A DNA stretch of 64,000 bases from Amanita rubescens. Taxonomy: Eukaryota; Basidiomycota; Agaricomycetes; Agaricales; Amanitaceae. The notes beneath the pieces are model-generated. The model was not told the DNA's origin, searched no databases, and saw only the letters and a program-made list of their open reading frames with translations. A program made the position numbers and the translations under genes. The stretch lies in contig WION01000285.1 of the NCBI GenBank assembly GCA_015039365.1, positions 1 through 64,000 of the forward strand, written 5' to 3'. Shown here in pieces: positions 62,201 through 64,000 of this stretch. The stretch's first letter is position 1. Every line of letters starts with the position of its first letter.

Positions 62201-62619
62201 ACAGTCCGCAGTAGCGAGAAGTTTATTGAGTTCGATATTCGTCACAAATTGGGGTTCGTCGCAAACCCTCGGAAGTTTAACGGTATGCAAAGCCTCCACT
62301 GCTTAGAAGTATAGCTGATATCCTATTAGTTGCTATCACTCGAAGCCAGGCCCTACTGATCATTGTCGGGAACCCTCGAGTTTTATCAATAGACCCTATG
62401 TGGAGGTACTTCCTCAACTACGTTTACAATAATGGAGGGTGGAGAGGACCTGTTCCTGATTGGGATACGAATGCCGAGGTTGACTTGAGCGGTGGTTACG
62501 ACAAGGCTATGCATCAACAAGCCCAACTAGACATGAACGAGTTTACTCGTCGAATGGAATCATTGACGATGGGTGGGATTGACGAAGACGGTGCTGGCGT
62601 GCATTTGAGGGAAGAGTAG
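59204..62619 (+). CDS. CCCH/C2H2 zinc-finger SF1 RNA helicase, SDE3/MOV10 type, copy B
   Basis: Paralogue of copy A. CCCH finger in [20 protein letters not shown]2H2 fingers [33 protein letters not shown] and [16 protein letters not shown]. Middle region [18 protein letters not shown]. Helicase motifs: GPFGTGKTS (built across an intron from about 60990 to 61040), [62 protein letters not shown] and [11 protein letters not shown]. The ending [20 protein letters not shown] is conserved. The frame is intact with the same intron positions as copy A. Distinct substitutions throughout show an old duplication kept under selection. Confidence 0.88.
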
Positions 62620-62966
62620 CGTTATATATAATACAGTATAAGTAATGGCGAATCCATCTTCGTGTCGGCTCCAGCCGACGGTGTTATGTATGTATCTGAA
62701 TTTTAGGCTTCAAATTGATGATGGTGTGGGAGGATGTTCGGTTAAGCTCCACCGTGTTACGTGAATTTCTCAATATAGTATAGACGTTGCTAAGCGATTA
62801 GCGCTTGACAAACACGGTGGCTCGCGGCAGGGCCGATGGCCCCATTCTTAAATGAGCCTCTCCATAAAATAATGTGGCCTCATTTCACTCAGTGGGCCTC
62901 ACACCACCTCAAGAGGAGCGAGCGTGCATTTCGTGCATTTACCCCTCCTTCACTGACATACTCGCG
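62620..62966. other. Intergenic between helicase copies B and C
   Basis: No gene seen. Short tandem spacing (about 350 bases) between same-strand copies. Confidence 0.5.
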
Positions 62967-64000
62967 ATGGCGCGAATTTGTCCCAATTTTCTTGCCTATG
63001 GATCGTGTTCCGACGCGTCTTGTAACATGAACCACAACACATTTACGTGTGAGCCGTGTGGTTTTGTCACGTCAAGTGGGGCATACTACAAGTCGCACAT
63101 GGAAGGGAAGAAACACCGAAAGTGCATTGCCTGCCGCAATGTGACACTATTCTGTCCTCTCTGCCAGAGAAACATTCCAAGCGCTGCTTGGACTGCTCAT
63201 GTGGGGGGTCGCCCTCACCGTGAAGAAGCAGCGCGACAAAATGCCTCCTCAGATGTTTCTCCTCAGGAAGGCATAACCTCCGCGACCGAGGTTTACTGCG
63301 ACATGTGCCGTTTTGCGGTCCGCCGGTGGGGATGGGAACGCCATGTTACGAGCCCCCGACATAAGAAGAGAGAAGAATACTTGTCTTTCAAGGCCGCGTT
63401 GGATGAGATGGAGAAGGACAAGAATGGGTTGATGACCGAAGGCGACTTTGACTTTGGCATTGTGGAACCTAATATTGCTGCTTATGGCACGCGTCGCGCC
63501 GCGAAGGTTCGGTTGACTGCACCTTCCTCGAGGATTTGCATGATATCCTGCCGACTTCTATCTTCCAAAGACTCGCAAGACGAAGCTAGTCCTGTGTACG
63601 TGTAATCTCAGTTGTTATGAAGTCAATTAATAAAATTGCTTACTTAGGTTTGAAATAACGTTGGAGGGCGCGAATCGCAATATAACGACTATTACACCGA
63701 TCACTGTGCAGGTGACTTTCAAACAGAAACATATTGGCCGGTACGAAGACAGGATTGAGATGTTGTTCGAGGACATCCAGCTTGATCAGCGATTTATCAT
63801 TTCCAAGCCTTTGTCTGCAATTGTCGGCAGCAAAGCAGACCATGAAGCTCTCAAGCCAATAGCACCCTATACTGTGCAGCCCCGTACAACGCGAGAACCA
63901 GAACTCAAGGTCATTGAGGGCGTCCAACCTCCATCCACTCAGGCAGTCCCTTATATTGGAAGGCTTCCTCTCGCCCTCATTCCTTCTCATCTGTTGTCAA
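62967..64000 (+). CDS. CCCH/C2H2 zinc-finger SF1 RNA helicase, copy C (partial at window end)
   Basis: Starts MARICPNFLAYGSCSDASCN; the CCCH spacing is kept (C-x8-C-x4-C-x3-H). C2H2 fingers: CEPCGFVTSSGAYYKSH, CPLCQRNIPSAAWTAH and CDMCRFAVRRWGWERH. After an intron (gtacgt...acttag) come FEITLEGANRNI and HIGRYEDRIEMLFEDIQLDQ, then EGVQPPSTQAVPYIGRLPLA up to the window edge. The helicase core is beyond 64000. Clearly the third member of the family, and the most diverged at its N-terminus. Confidence 0.85.

Overview
The window looks like nuclear DNA of a basidiomycete fungus, most likely an Agaricomycete (mushroom-forming class). The genes are split by many 45-65 nt introns. Gene families typical of that class are present: P-loop GTPases of the GRANAGKTT type, DUF4470/MYND proteins, DUF3669 proteins, HNH proteins with a KNG-x-SRQ element, and small kinase-like proteins with an HGD-x5-N loop. 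I cannot name a species. No tRNA, rRNA or CRISPR locus was seen.

Layout. 1-9.3 kb is a rearranged, decaying zone. A BUR1/CDK9-like kinase, a CBM19-like secreted protein and a kinase-like gene at 4.5-9.3 kb are partly duplicated at 1-2.2 kb, where the copy carries an internal deletion and frameshifts. A broken trypsin-like peptidase gene lies between the two copies. 9.6-15.3 kb holds a MYND protein, a worn HNH nuclease-like gene and an intact serine hydroxymethyltransferase whose model needs an 8-nt micro-exon. 15.8-23.9 kb is a CpG-poor block carrying one GTPase gene and a remarkable repeat array. 24.9-27.1 kb is a Zn2Cys6 transcription factor. 28.1-35.1 kb is a reductive iron-uptake locus: a Fet3 ferroxidase and an Ftr1 permease in divergent orientation, with an internally inverted Ftr1 pseudogene between them and four iron-type GATA sites. 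36-39.6 kb has an MSS51-C-like protein and a questin-oxidase-like protein. 40.5-46 kb has three tandem VWA-domain genes. 46.1-47.6 kb is the proteasome ATPase Rpt6. 48.2-64 kb has three copies of a CCCH/C2H2 zinc-finger SF1 RNA helicase of the SDE3/MOV10 type (the third runs off the window), with a DUF4470-MYND protein, a DUF3669 remnant and a gutted HNH gene between the first two.

Main discovery. Inside the GTPase gene, about 5.1 kb consists of some 80 consecutive intron-like units. Each starts GT and ends AG, and neighbouring units are separated by exactly three bases. The flanking splice signals are conserved even where the rest of the unit has diverged. The three bases vary between units (24 different triplets in my count) and none is a stop. 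The exons on both sides are in phase 0. The simplest reading is an array of about 80 single-codon micro-exons on the strand of the host gene. Any subset could be skipped without losing frame, and the array appears to grow by tandem duplication of a codon-plus-intron unit. Transcript data are needed to show that it is really spliced this way.
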